A DNA stretch of 64,000 nt from Candidatus Poribacteria bacterium (GTDB lineage: Bacteria > Poribacteria > WGA-4E > WGA-3G), in assembly GCA_022827625.1 (NCBI GenBank), contig JAJEIE010000029.1, positions 1 through 64,000 of the forward strand, read 5' to 3'. How positions within the stretch are numbered: the stretch's first letter is position 1; each line of letters opens with the position of its first letter. Shown here piece by piece: positions 17,838-26,973 of this stretch. The position numbers and the translations under genes were made by a program. The notes under the pieces were generated by a model, which saw nothing but the letters and a program-made list of their open reading frames with translations, was not told the DNA's origin and did no database searches.

Positions 17838-18578
17838 ATGGCGAAAGCAACTTTTAGAATCTGGCGCGGTAATGCGGAGGGCGCGCAATTTGTCAATTAC
17901 GATACCGAGGTCTCTGAGGGTATGGTCGTCTTAGACGCCATTCACCGCATCCAAGCCGAACAAGCCAACGACATGGCAGTTCGATGGAATTGTAAGGCAG
18001 GTAAATGCGGCTCCTGCTCCGCCGAAATCAATGGACAACCGAAATTGATGTGCATGACGCGCATGAACGCCTTACCGCTTGACGTACCTATTACAGTCGA
18101 GCCAATGCGGGCATTTCCGCTCATCAAAGATCTCGTTGCAGATGTGTCGTGGAACTTTAGGGTTAAAGAAAAAATGAAACCCTTTACGCCACGACCGCCT
18201 GACGCTGAAGACGGCACCTGGCGGATGGAACAGGAAGATATCGACCACGTCCAAGAGTTTCGGAAGTGTATTGAGTGTTTCCTCTGCCAAGATGTCTGCC
18301 ATGTTCTCAGGGAACACGATCTGCATGACGAATTTATTGGACCTCGGTTCTTCGTCTATGCTGCGTCCTTAGAGATGCACCCAATTGATACTGAAAATCG
18401 GTTGGAAGAATTGAAGGATTCAGACGGTATTGGGTATTGTAACATTACAAAGTGCTGCACGAAAGTATGCCCGGAGCATATCACAATTACGGACAACGCC
18501 ATCATCCCGCTGAAAGAGCGCGTGGTTGATCAATTCTACGATCCGATAAAGAAACTTTTCCGTGTTTTCAGTCGTTGA
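17838..18578 (+). CDS. sdhB: Succinate dehydrogenase/fumarate reductase iron-sulfur subunit
   Basis: A 246-residue protein with an N-terminal plant-type [2Fe-2S] ferredoxin domain (CKAGKCGSCSAEINGQPKLMC, near residues 53-73). The C-terminal alpha-helical ferredoxin domain has two cluster motifs, CIECFLCQDVCH and CNITKCCTKVCP, which bind the [4Fe-4S] and [3Fe-4S] centres. It relays electrons from SdhA flavin to the membrane quinone site. The ATG lacks a ribosome-binding site; the strong AGGAGG sits about 80 nt upstream beyond a repeat. Confidence 0.95.
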   Translation: MAKATFRIWRGNAEGAQFVNYDTEVSEGMVVLDAIHRIQAEQANDMAVRWNCKAGKCGSCSAEINGQPKLMCMTRMNALPLDVPITVEPMRAFPLIKDLVADVSWNFRVKEKMKPFTPRPPDAEDGTWRMEQEDIDHVQEFRKCIECFLCQDVCHVLREHDLHDEFIGPRFFVYAASLEMHPIDTENRLEELKDSDGIGYCNITKCCTKVCPEHITITDNAIIPLKERVVDQFYDPIKKLFRVFSR

Positions 18579-18634
18579 AGGTGTGCCACTTGAGAAGCCT
18601 TAAGTGCAATGTATAATCCGGAGGTGTTAGAATC

Positions 18635-19771
18635 ATGGAAACCAGCAAGAACGATATTTTAAGAGTCGGTGTAATTGGACCCGGGGGTGCGGGCCGCGGT
18701 AACACACTGGGTTTCGCGACACGTCCGGATGCGGAGGTTGTCGCCGCCGTGGACACCAACGAAGCGAGTTTAGACGCTTTAGAGGATGCGCTCAGAGAAC
18801 GCGTTGACGGCTACAAAGCGAATAGTTTCAAACGCTACCTCGGCGAACACGAATTCGTCGAAATGCTGAATCACGAAGATTTAGATATCGTTGGCGTGTT
18901 CTCACGACACTCCCTGCACGATATTCACACAAAATACGCGATGCGCGCAGGATGTCATGTCATCGTTGAAAAACCGATGGCAAATGTCGTCGGCGATGCA
19001 ATCGCTATCACCAAAATTGCAATGGGGAGCGGGTTACACCTTGTCGGTGGATATCAACGCCATTACGAAGACACCTATATGGCAGCGAGGCGTGCAATCT
19101 CGGAAGGTCGTATCGGAAATCTACAGAAATTCGATGTCTATATGGCACAGCGATGGGGCGCGCACGGCTGGCGTGGGGATCCACGCTTCTCTGGTGGTGG
19201 TCAACCTAACGATTCTGGAAGTCATATCCAAGACATATTCTTGTGGATGACTGGGACACTGCCGGTTGAAGTCTGCGGCACGACCGATATGAAATTCGAG
19301 GACGACGACGGAAATGTTATCACGAAACTTGTTGAGATTAATTCCTACTCTGATGTAGCCCTGGACAACGATGCCGAAGGCACCATCACTATTCTCGGTA
19401 ACACGCGCGTTGGGTTTGAGGAATGGTTCATTCTTGAGGGAGATGAAGGTACGATTGAAATCAAAAACGGGATCCGCTATACGCCTAAAGGTGGTGAAGC
19501 GGAACCGCTCTCCTATCAGCGTCCAGAAGGGTATCCTCGAAATAAGGTCGATCAACTCGTCGGTTTAGTAAAAGGCGAATACAACACAAACTACACCTCC
19601 GGCATCAACGGTGTCCGTACCAGTTGGTTGACGAATTGTATCCTCGAAGCAGGCAAGGGGCCTGAGGCAAAGAACAGAGTCAATTGTGACGCGATCATTG
19701 AAAAAGAGGGTTACACCCGCCAAGACGTTTTAACATTCATTGACGAATGTGCATCCAAATCCTGTTACTAA
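18635..19771 (+). CDS. Gfo/Idh/MocA-family oxidoreductase
   Basis: A 378-residue NAD(P)-dependent oxidoreductase with a Rossmann start at RVGVIGPGGAGRGNTLGF (residues 11-28) and the canonical catalytic motif VEKPMANVVGDA near residue 112. A C-terminal alpha/beta substrate domain carries GGGQPNDSGSHIQDIFLWM, in which the Asp and His typical of the active site are present. CGGAGGTG lies about 9 nt before the ATG. Substrates of this family are sugars, inositols or their derivatives; none can be chosen here. It follows sdhB by 56 nt. Confidence 0.9.
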   Translation: METSKNDILRVGVIGPGGAGRGNTLGFATRPDAEVVAAVDTNEASLDALEDALRERVDGYKANSFKRYLGEHEFVEMLNHEDLDIVGVFSRHSLHDIHTKYAMRAGCHVIVEKPMANVVGDAIAITKIAMGSGLHLVGGYQRHYEDTYMAARRAISEGRIGNLQKFDVYMAQRWGAHGWRGDPRFSGGGQPNDSGSHIQDIFLWMTGTLPVEVCGTTDMKFEDDDGNVITKLVEINSYSDVALDNDAEGTITILGNTRVGFEEWFILEGDEGTIEIKNGIRYTPKGGEAEPLSYQRPEGYPRNKVDQLVGLVKGEYNTNYTSGINGVRTSWLTNCILEAGKGPEAKNRVNCDAIIEKEGYTRQDVLTFIDECASKSCY

Positions 19772-19838
19772 TGCATTAAGAATGCCGATACAGGTAGGTA
19801 CCCTCAAATTAAGCGAATACGAAGAAAGGAGAAAAACC

Positions 19839-21824
19839 GTGAAATTCTTGAGACAACTCGCAAACTTCCAAAAATCTGGGGTTATTAAAAGTATAAAGTA
19901 TTCTCTACTGATTGCTGTTATTTTAGTAGTAGGGGTGCAAATCGGATGCGTGACGGGCAATGCGCTACGTACTGCGGAAAAACTCGCTGCGGAGAAAGAT
20001 TATCGCGGTGCGCTTGAAGCCTATCAAAATGTAGTGAACACTAAGCCTGGCACTCCGGAAGCTCTGCAAGCGCAAGTCGCTATAGGCGAACTGCTAATTG
20101 AACAGATGAACCAACCAGCAGAAGGCATCAAAGCCTACGAAGCGGTCATTGCTGCAGCACCAGAAAGCGATGAAGCAGCTGAAGCCCACTACAATCTCGG
20201 TATGCACTATTACCGAGAAAAAAACTACGAAACGGCGCAGGCGCAATTTGATACAATTATCAACAAATTCCCGCAGCTGGAATTGAGTCACAATGCGCAA
20301 CTGATGTTAGCAAAAAGCTACGAGGACTCGCAGAATTTTGAGCAGGCAGTAGAGATTTACGATAACTTCGCGAACCGTAATCCGAGGAGTGAACGTGCGG
20401 CGATAGCCATCGCCCGCAAAGGGCAAATCCAGAAAGAAAATCTTAAAGACGAGGAAGAAGCGAAACGCACCTATCAATCACTCGTTAAAAGATATGGAAA
20501 GGTCGAAGGCACTGAAGAAGAAATTGAGAAAGCAAAGCAAGAACTGACGGCACTCAACGCCAGTATCCCTGAACCAGACGATCCACTCGCAACACGAGCC
20601 GGCAGAGAGTTGGCACATATAGAAGCGACGCGCGAACGCGACCGACCGCGCGGTGGGGTTGAGAGAAGTCGGGCGATGGGGACCGTTGAGACTATAGCCG
20701 ACTCTGGATTTGGTGTCAGTGCGGCAGAAGTTATGCGGAATTTCGGCGGTCAAGGCGGTATAGCAGGCGACGAACAAGGCAGCTACTATGACGCAGAGCT
20801 TATGATTGCGAGTTTCTTTTACGGTGACGAGAACTACCGTGATGCAGGGGCGTTATACTTCGATGCGATTGCCCGGGCGGAAGCTGCAAAAGCAAAAATT
20901 GACCCGTATGCCTATCTGCGACTCTCAATTTGCTATCGCAAAGTTGGAATGCACCAACGTGCGAAAGAGGTCCTGAAACAAGCAGCAAAGCGAGATAGTG
21001 GGGTCATTGAAGCAGTTATTAACACCGGACGTACGCACTATACCTCCGAATCCTACGAGCAAGCCCTTGAAACTTATAATTCTGTCATCGGGTTGGCACA
21101 GGGTAAGGATTCTGAAATCTATTGGTTAATCTCGCTGGTACATCAAAAGTTAGGTGAACCTGAAAAGGAACGTGAGGTGCTTGAACGCGCAGTCGCTGCG
21201 AATACACAGAACATTGACGCGATGCAAAGTCTCGCCGAAGTGCTTCACTATCGGTTGAAGGACCGGAAAACCGCTGCGATCTTCCAAGATCTCGTTGATC
21301 AGAAAGGCGATTCGTATATCGGTTCAAAAACGCTCGGCGATCTGACTTATAAGTACGGTAACCACGTCCAAGCCCGTGCGAAGTATAGAGCGGCGGCTCG
21401 TACAGCAAAACGGCTGCTCGGCAAATCAGAAAACGATGCTGAAAAGCGAGAACTTCAGAAGCAAGTAATCTATGCGACGGTCCTCGCTGCACGCGCAACG
21501 CATCACCTGAATCGGGAAGAAGATGCACAAAAGATGATTGATGAACTGGCGGTAGAATATCCCGATCACGCCCTGATCCCTTACGGTAGAGGCGAATTGG
21601 CACTTCTTAACGGTGATACAGAAACTGCTGTCGCCGAATTCAAAGCATCAATTGAGAAAAACCCGATTTCTGACATTGCCTTGATAGCGCTGGGTGAATA
21701 CTATGTTTCACAAGGCTATAACGACGATGCCATCGCCCTCTGGGAGGGGTATCTGGTGAACAATCAATATAACCAGAACGTCCGGCGGCATCTTAAAAAG
21801 TTGACGGGTGACAATGCAGAATAA
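19839..21824 (+). CDS. TPR-repeat lipoprotein
   Basis: A 661-residue protein starting at a GTG preceded by AAGGAG; the longer frame from 19740 would overlap the previous gene and has no ribosome site. A signal peptide ends in a lipobox (VGVQIGC), so it is likely anchored to a membrane. Most of the rest is tetratricopeptide-type helical hairpins, such as AEAHYNLGMHYYREKNYETA, ASFFYGDENYRDAGALYFDA and MQSLAEVLHYRLKDRKTAAI. A low-complexity linker follows about residue 265. TPR lipoproteins of this size usually scaffold envelope complexes; a specific partner is not evident. Confidence 0.75.
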   Translation: MKFLRQLANFQKSGVIKSIKYSLLIAVILVVGVQIGCVTGNALRTAEKLAAEKDYRGALEAYQNVVNTKPGTPEALQAQVAIGELLIEQMNQPAEGIKAYEAVIAAAPESDEAAEAHYNLGMHYYREKNYETAQAQFDTIINKFPQLELSHNAQLMLAKSYEDSQNFEQAVEIYDNFANRNPRSERAAIAIARKGQIQKENLKDEEEAKRTYQSLVKRYGKVEGTEEEIEKAKQELTALNASIPEPDDPLATRAGRELAHIEATRERDRPRGGVERSRAMGTVETIADSGFGVSAAEVMRNFGGQGGIAGDEQGSYYDAELMIASFFYGDENYRDAGALYFDAIARAEAAKAKIDPYAYLRLSICYRKVGMHQRAKEVLKQAAKRDSGVIEAVINTGRTHYTSESYEQALETYNSVIGLAQGKDSEIYWLISLVHQKLGEPEKEREVLERAVAANTQNIDAMQSLAEVLHYRLKDRKTAAIFQDLVDQKGDSYIGSKTLGDLTYKYGNHVQARAKYRAAARTAKRLLGKSENDAEKRELQKQVIYATVLAARATHHLNREEDAQKMIDELAVEYPDHALIPYGRGELALLNGDTETAVAEFKASIEKNPISDIALIALGEYYVSQGYNDDAIALWEGYLVNNQYNQNVRRHLKKLTGDNAE

Positions 21825-21831
21825 GCGAAGT

Positions 21832-21851
21832 GCGCGGTTTTTCAACCGCGC
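21832..21851 (+). terminator. Hairpin after the TPR lipoprotein gene
   Basis: GCGCGGTT, 4-nt loop, AACCGCGC: a perfect 8-bp GC-rich stem 8 nt after the stop codon. It lacks a following T tract, so it may be a structural 3' end or a Rho-assisted terminator. Confidence 0.5.
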
Positions 21852-21896
21852 CTCAGCAGAATGATCCCGAAAAATGTTTTTTCTTTGAAAAAAAAC

Positions 21897-21925
21897 TTGA
21901 CCTTTTTAACGCAATTCGGTATAAT
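21897..21925 (+). promoter_or_regulatory. Consensus promoter upstream of rho
   Basis: TTGACC (21897-21902), 17-nt spacer, TATAAT (21920-21925). This is one of the best sigma70 matches in the window. It would start a transcript about 690 nt upstream of the rho ATG. Confidence 0.75.
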
Positions 21926-22613
21926 TAATAATTAAAGTTCTTAACTTCCTAGCGCGAAGCACGTTTTAAAGCTTCAATTCACAGATTTTACCTCATAAAC
22001 GGCGCAAGCTGCTGAGAAAAGCGTGCTTTGAGGAAAAACGAGTCATTGGCTGTAGTACATTGCGTGCAATGCCGGCTTCAATCTGTTTTCCCAATATGAA
22101 AAATCCAGAAGTTGCATTTTCAGGTAAAACTATTTACTCGCATGCATTGTGAAACAGCCATACGAGCGACATTTCCGCGGGCAATACTGCCCCTACTCCA
22201 TCGATACCCTGTATATCCTGATATTTTGCTGCGCTGCATATCTCGACAGCAATCTCTCATGTATTAAATTAGGTGTCATGTCAGCTTACCCGCTTTGTAG
22301 GGAACCCCGGTCTTCGTGTGTCAATCCTATACCCCCGTACGACCAAACAAGTATAGGGAAACCCGGTAGACGCGTTTTTTAACCGTGTGCCGAAAGCGAT
22401 AGAAACCAACAGTCAATTATCCTATAGCATCAGCCCTGCTTCCATTTTTAACCTGTTCTGCAAATCCCACGTTAGCGATGGATTTCAAGTCGTAATGACA
22501 TTTCGCAAATCCGGCGTATGTCAGTGGGAATGAAGAACACGCTAGGTTGTCAGATGAACACGACGGTGGCATGATTATTTTGGAACTGGGCACAATGAGG
22601 AGTATTAGAAATT
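21926..22613 (+). other. Long rho leader region without a convincing gene
   Basis: This 688-nt stretch between the promoter and rho has no ORF with a credible ribosome site and family-like sequence. It does contain paired elements: AAGCACG/CGTGCTT around 21957-22030, the palindrome CATTGCGTGCAATG, and CCTATAC/GTATAGG around 22326-22354. It may be a structured, regulatory 5' leader, since rho is autoregulated by termination in its leader in other bacteria. It could also hide an unrecognised small RNA. No known riboswitch, 6S, tmRNA or RNase P signature was seen. Confidence 0.4.
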
Positions 22614-23942
22614 ATGGAGAGCTTGGACATTGGCAAGCTCCAAGAAATGGAGTTCTCGGAACTCAAAGACTTCGCACTGAAACTCGGGATCGAATACACC
22701 GGGTCTCGGAAAGAGGAATTGATTAACGAAATCATAGAGGCTAAATCTGAGGGAGACACCCAATTTTATGGGGGTGGTGTTCTGGAAATCTTAGATGACC
22801 GGGATCAACACTACGGTTTCCTTCGCTCGCCGCGCTCTAATTATCTGCAAAGCAATGAGGATATCTACGTATCGTCATCGCAAATCCGGCGATTTGATTT
22901 GCAGACGGGTCATGTCGTTGAAGGTGTGATTCGTCCGCCGAAGAAGACGGAAAACAAAGCGGAACGGTATTTCGCGATGTTACAGATCGAGAAGGTCAAC
23001 GGCGAAAAACCGGAAGCTGTCAAGCAGAAAATTCTTTTCGATAACCTCACTCCTATTTACCCGCAGGAACAATTGAAACTGGAACACAACGCCTCGGAAT
23101 TCGCGACCCGTATGGTGGATTTGATGGCACCCGTTGGTAAAGGACAGCGCGGATTGATCGTTGCGCCGCCTTACAGCGGTAAAACCACGCTGTTGAAGAA
23201 CATCGCCGCCGGTATCGAAGCGAATCATCCCGAAGTCTCCCTCATCTTTCTCTTAATTGACGAACGTCCGGAGGAAGTCACGGATGTCGCACGCTCTGTC
23301 AAAGGTGAGGTAATTAGCTCGACCTTCGATGAATACCCGGAACGACACATCCAAGTCGCTGAAATGGCGGTTGAGAAAGCGAAACGATGGGCTGAGTACG
23401 GAAAAGATGTCATCATTCTCTTAGATAGTCTGACCCGCCTTGCGCGCGCTTACAATTTAACAGCACCGCATAGCGGTAAAACGTTGACGGGTGGCTTAGA
23501 TGCGATGGCACTTGTGAAGCCGCGTCAATTCTGCGGTGCGGCGCGAAAGTTTGAAGAAGGCGGCAGTCTTACAATTATAGCCTCGGTTCTCATAGGAACT
23601 GAAAGTCGCGGCGATGAAGCCATCTATGAGGAGTTTAAGGGAACAGCGAACATGGAAATCCACTTGGAACGTTCCCTGCTGGATCGACGGATCTTCCCGT
23701 CGATTAACATCGAACGCTCAAAAACCCGCCGTGAAGAACTCTTGTTAGCCCCCGATGTCTTAAATAAAGTCTGGGTGCTGCGAAGATTCACCAGCCAGAT
23801 GGACAGCGCGGAATCCCTGGAAATGCTCGTTGAACAACTCGGTAAAACGGGTACGAATGGCGAGTTTCTCGAAGGGATGGTCGATAATGCAGGCTATAGC
23901 AGCAGTCCCACTGCGAGAAACAACACTCGTTTAAAACGGTAA
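22614..23942 (+). CDS. rho: Transcription termination factor Rho
   Basis: A 442-residue hexameric RNA helicase. The N-terminal Rho_N helices (MEFSELKDFALKLGIEYTGS) are followed by the cold-shock-like RNA-binding domain with GVLEILDDRDQHYGFLRSP (residues 54-72). The ATPase has Walker A APPYSGKTTLLKN near residues 183-195, Walker B DVIILLDSLTRLARAY, and the Q/R-loop region ending in SALIIG-type LTIIASVLIGTESRGDE. AGGAG lies about 11 nt upstream of the ATG. It terminates Rho-dependent transcripts. It is followed by rpmE, as in many bacteria. Confidence 0.97.
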   Translation: MESLDIGKLQEMEFSELKDFALKLGIEYTGSRKEELINEIIEAKSEGDTQFYGGGVLEILDDRDQHYGFLRSPRSNYLQSNEDIYVSSSQIRRFDLQTGHVVEGVIRPPKKTENKAERYFAMLQIEKVNGEKPEAVKQKILFDNLTPIYPQEQLKLEHNASEFATRMVDLMAPVGKGQRGLIVAPPYSGKTTLLKNIAAGIEANHPEVSLIFLLIDERPEEVTDVARSVKGEVISSTFDEYPERHIQVAEMAVEKAKRWAEYGKDVIILLDSLTRLARAYNLTAPHSGKTLTGGLDAMALVKPRQFCGAARKFEEGGSLTIIASVLIGTESRGDEAIYEEFKGTANMEIHLERSLLDRRIFPSINIERSKTRREELLLAPDVLNKVWVLRRFTSQMDSAESLEMLVEQLGKTGTNGEFLEGMVDNAGYSSSPTARNNTRLKR

Positions 23943-23980
23943 GTGCGTACTGACGCGTCTACCGATGCGCGCCTTAAAAA

Positions 23981-24018
23981 GCGCGTTAATCGCGTTAAAG
24001 CGCGTTAATCGCGTTAAT
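23981..24018. repeat. Two tandem 19-bp units after rho
   Basis: GCGCGTTAATCGCGTTAAA at 23981-23999 is repeated with one change at 24000-24018. The element lies between the rho stop and the L31 ribosome site. The unit itself is built of two shorter CGCGTTAA copies. Confidence 0.7.
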
Positions 24019-24088
24019 AAGAATACTGAGAAGTTTTAGCCGAATAGCAATCCGTAATTCGGATATTTAAAATTAAATGGAGGATACT

Positions 24089-24304
24089 ATGAAACCCGAA
24101 ATTCATCCCGAAATGGTAGAATGTGTTATCACATGCGTCTGTGGCGCGACACATAAAACGCTCGCGATTCAACCGACAATGCGAGTGGACATCTGTGGGA
24201 AATGCCATCCATTCTACACCGGGCAGCAAGCGCGTTTTATTGATACTGCCGGGCGCGTTGAAAGTTTCCGTCGGCGCTACGGGCTGACTGAAGATAACGA
24301 ATAG
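24089..24304 (+). CDS. rpmE: 50S ribosomal protein L31 (zinc-binding type)
   Basis: A 71-residue protein starting at MKPEIHPEMVECVITCVCG; GGAGG sits 5 nt before this ATG, which favours it over one 12 nt upstream. The zinc ligands of C+ type L31 are visible as CVC and, downstream, CGKCHPFYTG. The C-terminus GRVESFRRRYG is typical. It binds the central protuberance of the 50S subunit and bridges to the 30S head. The rho-rpmE-prfA-prmC order is common in bacteria. Confidence 0.95.
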   Translation: MKPEIHPEMVECVITCVCGATHKTLAIQPTMRVDICGKCHPFYTGQQARFIDTAGRVESFRRRYGLTEDNE

Positions 24305-24317
24305 CACAAGTAAAGGT

Positions 24318-24355
24318 CCCCGTGTCCCTACAACAGCAGACACAGGGTAGTTTTT
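24318..24355 (+). terminator. Candidate intrinsic terminator after rpmE
   Basis: CCCCGTGTC (24318-24326) pairs with GACACAGGG (24339-24347) with one mismatch. A short TAG then TTTTT follows. It could limit read-through into prfA. Confidence 0.5.
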
Positions 24356-24412
24356 ACGAAAATAGAGGTAACATCTTTTACTTTCAACAGCTAACAACAG
24401 CGGTTTGATAAA

Positions 24413-25480
24413 ATGCTTGAAAAACTTAAGGATATCGAAACTAAATACACCGAAGTTGAAAGAGCCCTCGGAGATCCAGCCCAAATTTCCAATCAACAGC
24501 GGTTAATGGAGTTATCCAAAACGCACGCCGAACTCTCGCCTATTGTGTCCGCCTATCAGAAGTACCAGCAATTAGAAGCAGCGCTCGAAGAGACGCAGCT
24601 CATGCTGGAATCGGAAACGGATGCGGAAATAGTTGGGTTAGCAGAGGAAGAGTTGGAAATTCTCACCGCGCAAAAGGAAGAATTAACAGAGGAACTGAAG
24701 CTGCTCTTGATTCCGAAAGACCCGAACGATGAAAAGAACGTTATCATCGAGATTCGGGCAGGCACTGGTGGAGAAGAGGCGAGTCTTTTCGCAGCTGAGT
24801 TATTTCGGATGTACACCCGATACGCTGAGCGTCAAAATTGGAAACTTGAGATTCTCAATTCAAATGCGACAGGGTTAAAAGGATTTAAAGAGATCATCTT
24901 CTCAATTGAAGGTGCGCAGGCATACAGTCAACTGAAATATGAGGGTGGCATTCACCGTGTCCAACGCATTCCGGCAACGGAAGGGAGTGGACGTATCCAT
25001 ACCTCTGCTGTGACTGTAGCCGTACTCCCGGAAGCGGAAGCACTCGATTTGGAAGTTGATGAAGCAACGGAATTGCGAATTGACACCTATCGTTCCTCGG
25101 GACCGGGTGGGCAGAGCGTTAACACAACCGACTCGGCTATCCGGATTACACACATACCAACGGGGTTGGTTGTAACGTGCCAAGATGAAAAATCTCAGCA
25201 CAAAAACCGCTCCAAAGCGATGAAGATTCTCCGTGCCCGCCTCCAAGAGCAAAAGCAGGCTGAACTTAATAGTGAAAGATCGGAGACGCGTCGGTCAATG
25301 GTAGGAAGCGGGGACAGAAGCGAAAAGATTCGCACTTACAATTTTCCGCAATCTCGCGTCACGGATCATCGGATCCAATTCAGCACCTACCAATTAGATT
25401 CTGTCTTAGACGGGAGCATACAGGAATTTATTGACCGGTTGACAACGGCTGACCAAGCAGAGAAGTTGAAGGAAGCTTAA
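24413..25480 (+). CDS. prfA: Peptide chain release factor 1
   Basis: A 355-residue class I release factor. The GGQ catalytic motif is in SSGPGGQSVNTTDSAIRITH near residues 223-242. The RF1 signatures EIRAGTGGEEASLFAAELFRMYTRYAE and GGIHRVQRIPATEGSGRIHTS-type segments are present. RF1 reads UAA and UAG, and its GGQ loop triggers peptide release. The PxT-like tripeptide region lies near residues 175-185. Gln in GGQ is probably methylated by the adjacent PrmC. Note that UGA is read by RF2, which is not in this window. Confidence 0.97.
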   Translation: MLEKLKDIETKYTEVERALGDPAQISNQQRLMELSKTHAELSPIVSAYQKYQQLEAALEETQLMLESETDAEIVGLAEEELEILTAQKEELTEELKLLLIPKDPNDEKNVIIEIRAGTGGEEASLFAAELFRMYTRYAERQNWKLEILNSNATGLKGFKEIIFSIEGAQAYSQLKYEGGIHRVQRIPATEGSGRIHTSAVTVAVLPEAEALDLEVDEATELRIDTYRSSGPGGQSVNTTDSAIRITHIPTGLVVTCQDEKSQHKNRSKAMKILRARLQEQKQAELNSERSETRRSMVGSGDRSEKIRTYNFPQSRVTDHRIQFSTYQLDSVLDGSIQEFIDRLTTADQAEKLKEA

Positions 25481-25507
25481 TCCGCGCCAATCAAGGAACA
25501 TTAAATC

Positions 25508-26404
25508 ATGCCTAATAAGATATGGCGTGTGGTGGAGTTACTCGACTGGACATCTGGATATTTTGAACAGCACAGTATCCCAACGCCAAGGTTAGATGCC
25601 GAAGTGCTGCTCGGACACCTGTTAAACAAAAGTCGTTTGCAACTCTACCTCGACTTCGACATGCCTGTCTTCCAAGAACATCTCACACCGTTTCGCAAAC
25701 TGATCGAAAGGCGAATCGAGCGTACACCCGTCAGCTACCTAACGAATCGAAAAGAGTTCCTATCTTTAGATTTCTACGTTGATGAACGGGTCTTGATTCC
25801 GCGACCCGAGACGGAGCAACTCGTCGAAACAATCCTCGCAACAAAAACGGATACACCGCAGCGTGTGCTTGAAATTGGTACAGGTAGCGGCGTTATTGCT
25901 ACGAGTCTTGCCGTACACGCGTCAGCGTGGGATATTGTTGCGACCGATATATCCGAACCTGCCCTTGAAGTCGCACAGCAGAACGCCGAAACACACACAT
26001 GCACAGCACAGATTACGTTTATGTCCGGGGACCTGTTTGAACCGATAAAGACGATAGAGAATTCTAAAGACCGGCACTTCGATTGGATAGTTTGCAATCC
26101 GCCCTATATTAAAAACGGGGAACGGGAGAGCCTGAGTCCTGATGTCCGCGACTATGAACCTGAGATTGCCCTCTTCGCAGGCGACGACGGTTTCGCTGTG
26201 ATTCGGCGATTAATTACGGAAGCACCGCAATACCTCGCACCCAATGGAAAGCTGCTTTTTGAGATCGGAGACACACAAGCCGATCCTGTTCGCACCTTCA
26301 TCAACGCGGAACCCGCCTATTGCACGCATGAATTCATCACGGACTATGCGGAAAAAGATCGCCTCGCCCTCGCCAGTGTGTCGTCAGAGCATGTCCCTGT
26401 GTAG
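25508..26404 (+). CDS. prmC: Peptide chain release factor N5-glutamine methyltransferase
   Basis: A 298-residue SAM-dependent methyltransferase. An N-terminal helical domain is followed by RERVLIPRPETEQL-type sequence (DERVLIPRPETEQLVE), the SAM loop VLEIGTGSGVIATSLA and the glutamine-binding motif CNPPYI near residue 197. It methylates Gln of the GGQ motif in release factors. It lies 27 nt after prfA, an arrangement that supports the function. AAGGA precedes the ATG. Confidence 0.95.
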   Translation: MPNKIWRVVELLDWTSGYFEQHSIPTPRLDAEVLLGHLLNKSRLQLYLDFDMPVFQEHLTPFRKLIERRIERTPVSYLTNRKEFLSLDFYVDERVLIPRPETEQLVETILATKTDTPQRVLEIGTGSGVIATSLAVHASAWDIVATDISEPALEVAQQNAETHTCTAQITFMSGDLFEPIKTIENSKDRHFDWIVCNPPYIKNGERESLSPDVRDYEPEIALFAGDDGFAVIRRLITEAPQYLAPNGKLLFEIGDTQADPVRTFINAEPAYCTHEFITDYAEKDRLALASVSSEHVPV

Positions 26405-26440
26405 CACAATACCCGCAGTTAAAGCGTGGAGACTCGAAGC

Positions 26441-26845
26441 ATGAGCCAGCCAACCGGTTACGATGACTTACAAACCCATATTCGCCAACTGAAAACACCT
26501 TCAATCGAAACATGGGAAAATCAGTATAGCGACCGAGATTACACAATCGAGATTACCAATTTAGAGTTTACTGCGGTATGTCCTAAAACGGGGTTACCGG
26601 ATTTCGCCACCCTCTGCATCACTTACGTGCCGGACCAAGCTTGCGTGGAACTGAAATCGTTGAAGGAGTACTTTCTTTTCTATCGGGATGTCGGTATTTT
26701 TCACGAGCATGTGGTAAATAAGGTGCTTGAGGATTTTGTGGAAGCGTGTCGCCCACGGAAAGCAGAAGTTATCGGAGATTTCAACATCCGTGGCGGTATC
26801 AAAACGGTTGTGCGGGCAAACTACCAGAAACCGACACAAGAATAG
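26441..26845 (+). CDS. queF: NADPH-dependent 7-cyano-7-deazaguanine reductase
   Basis: A 134-residue short-form QueF starting at MSQPTGYDDL; GTGGAG about 9 nt upstream favours this ATG. The tunnel-fold motifs are clear: FTAVCPKTGLPDFATLCITY contains the nucleophilic Cys and the Asp, and ELKSLKEYFLFYRDVGIFHEH contains the E(S/L)K(S/A)hK-type QueF signature. It reduces preQ0 to preQ1 in queuosine synthesis. It lies 36 nt after prmC. The later pathway enzyme QueG is also in this window at about 54 kb. Confidence 0.95.
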   Translation: MSQPTGYDDLQTHIRQLKTPSIETWENQYSDRDYTIEITNLEFTAVCPKTGLPDFATLCITYVPDQACVELKSLKEYFLFYRDVGIFHEHVVNKVLEDFVEACRPRKAEVIGDFNIRGGIKTVVRANYQKPTQE

Positions 26846-26888
26846 GCAAGTTTTGATGAAGTTTAAGAATTCACCTGCATAATTTTTA

Positions 26889-26949
26889 GGATGCCTCAAC
26901 TTGTTGGGGACGCGGCTCAGGAAACACTCCCGAACAAGTTCAGGCATCC
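26889..26949. repeat. Solo long hairpin, possible IS200/IS605-type relic
   Basis: GGATGCCT-C-AACTTGTT (26889-26905) pairs with AACAAGTT-C-AGGCATCC (26933-26949): 16 paired bases with a single C-C mismatch and a 27-nt loop. No T run follows on either strand, so it is not a typical intrinsic terminator, although it lies between the convergent queF and oxidoreductase genes. The imperfect-hairpin build resembles single-strand transposon ends, but no transposase lies nearby. Confidence 0.6.
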
Positions 26950-26973
26950 AGACGTTGAAATATTACCGAATTA

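Noticed and set aside
22149-22382. 77-residue frame in the rho leader
   Set aside because: No ribosome site, low-complexity Cys-rich composition and no recognisable motif.
21897-22613. tmRNA, RNase P RNA or 6S RNA before rho
   Set aside because: None of the conserved core sequences of these RNAs was found.
23981-24018. CRISPR-like array after rho
   Set aside because: Only two adjacent units with no spacers.
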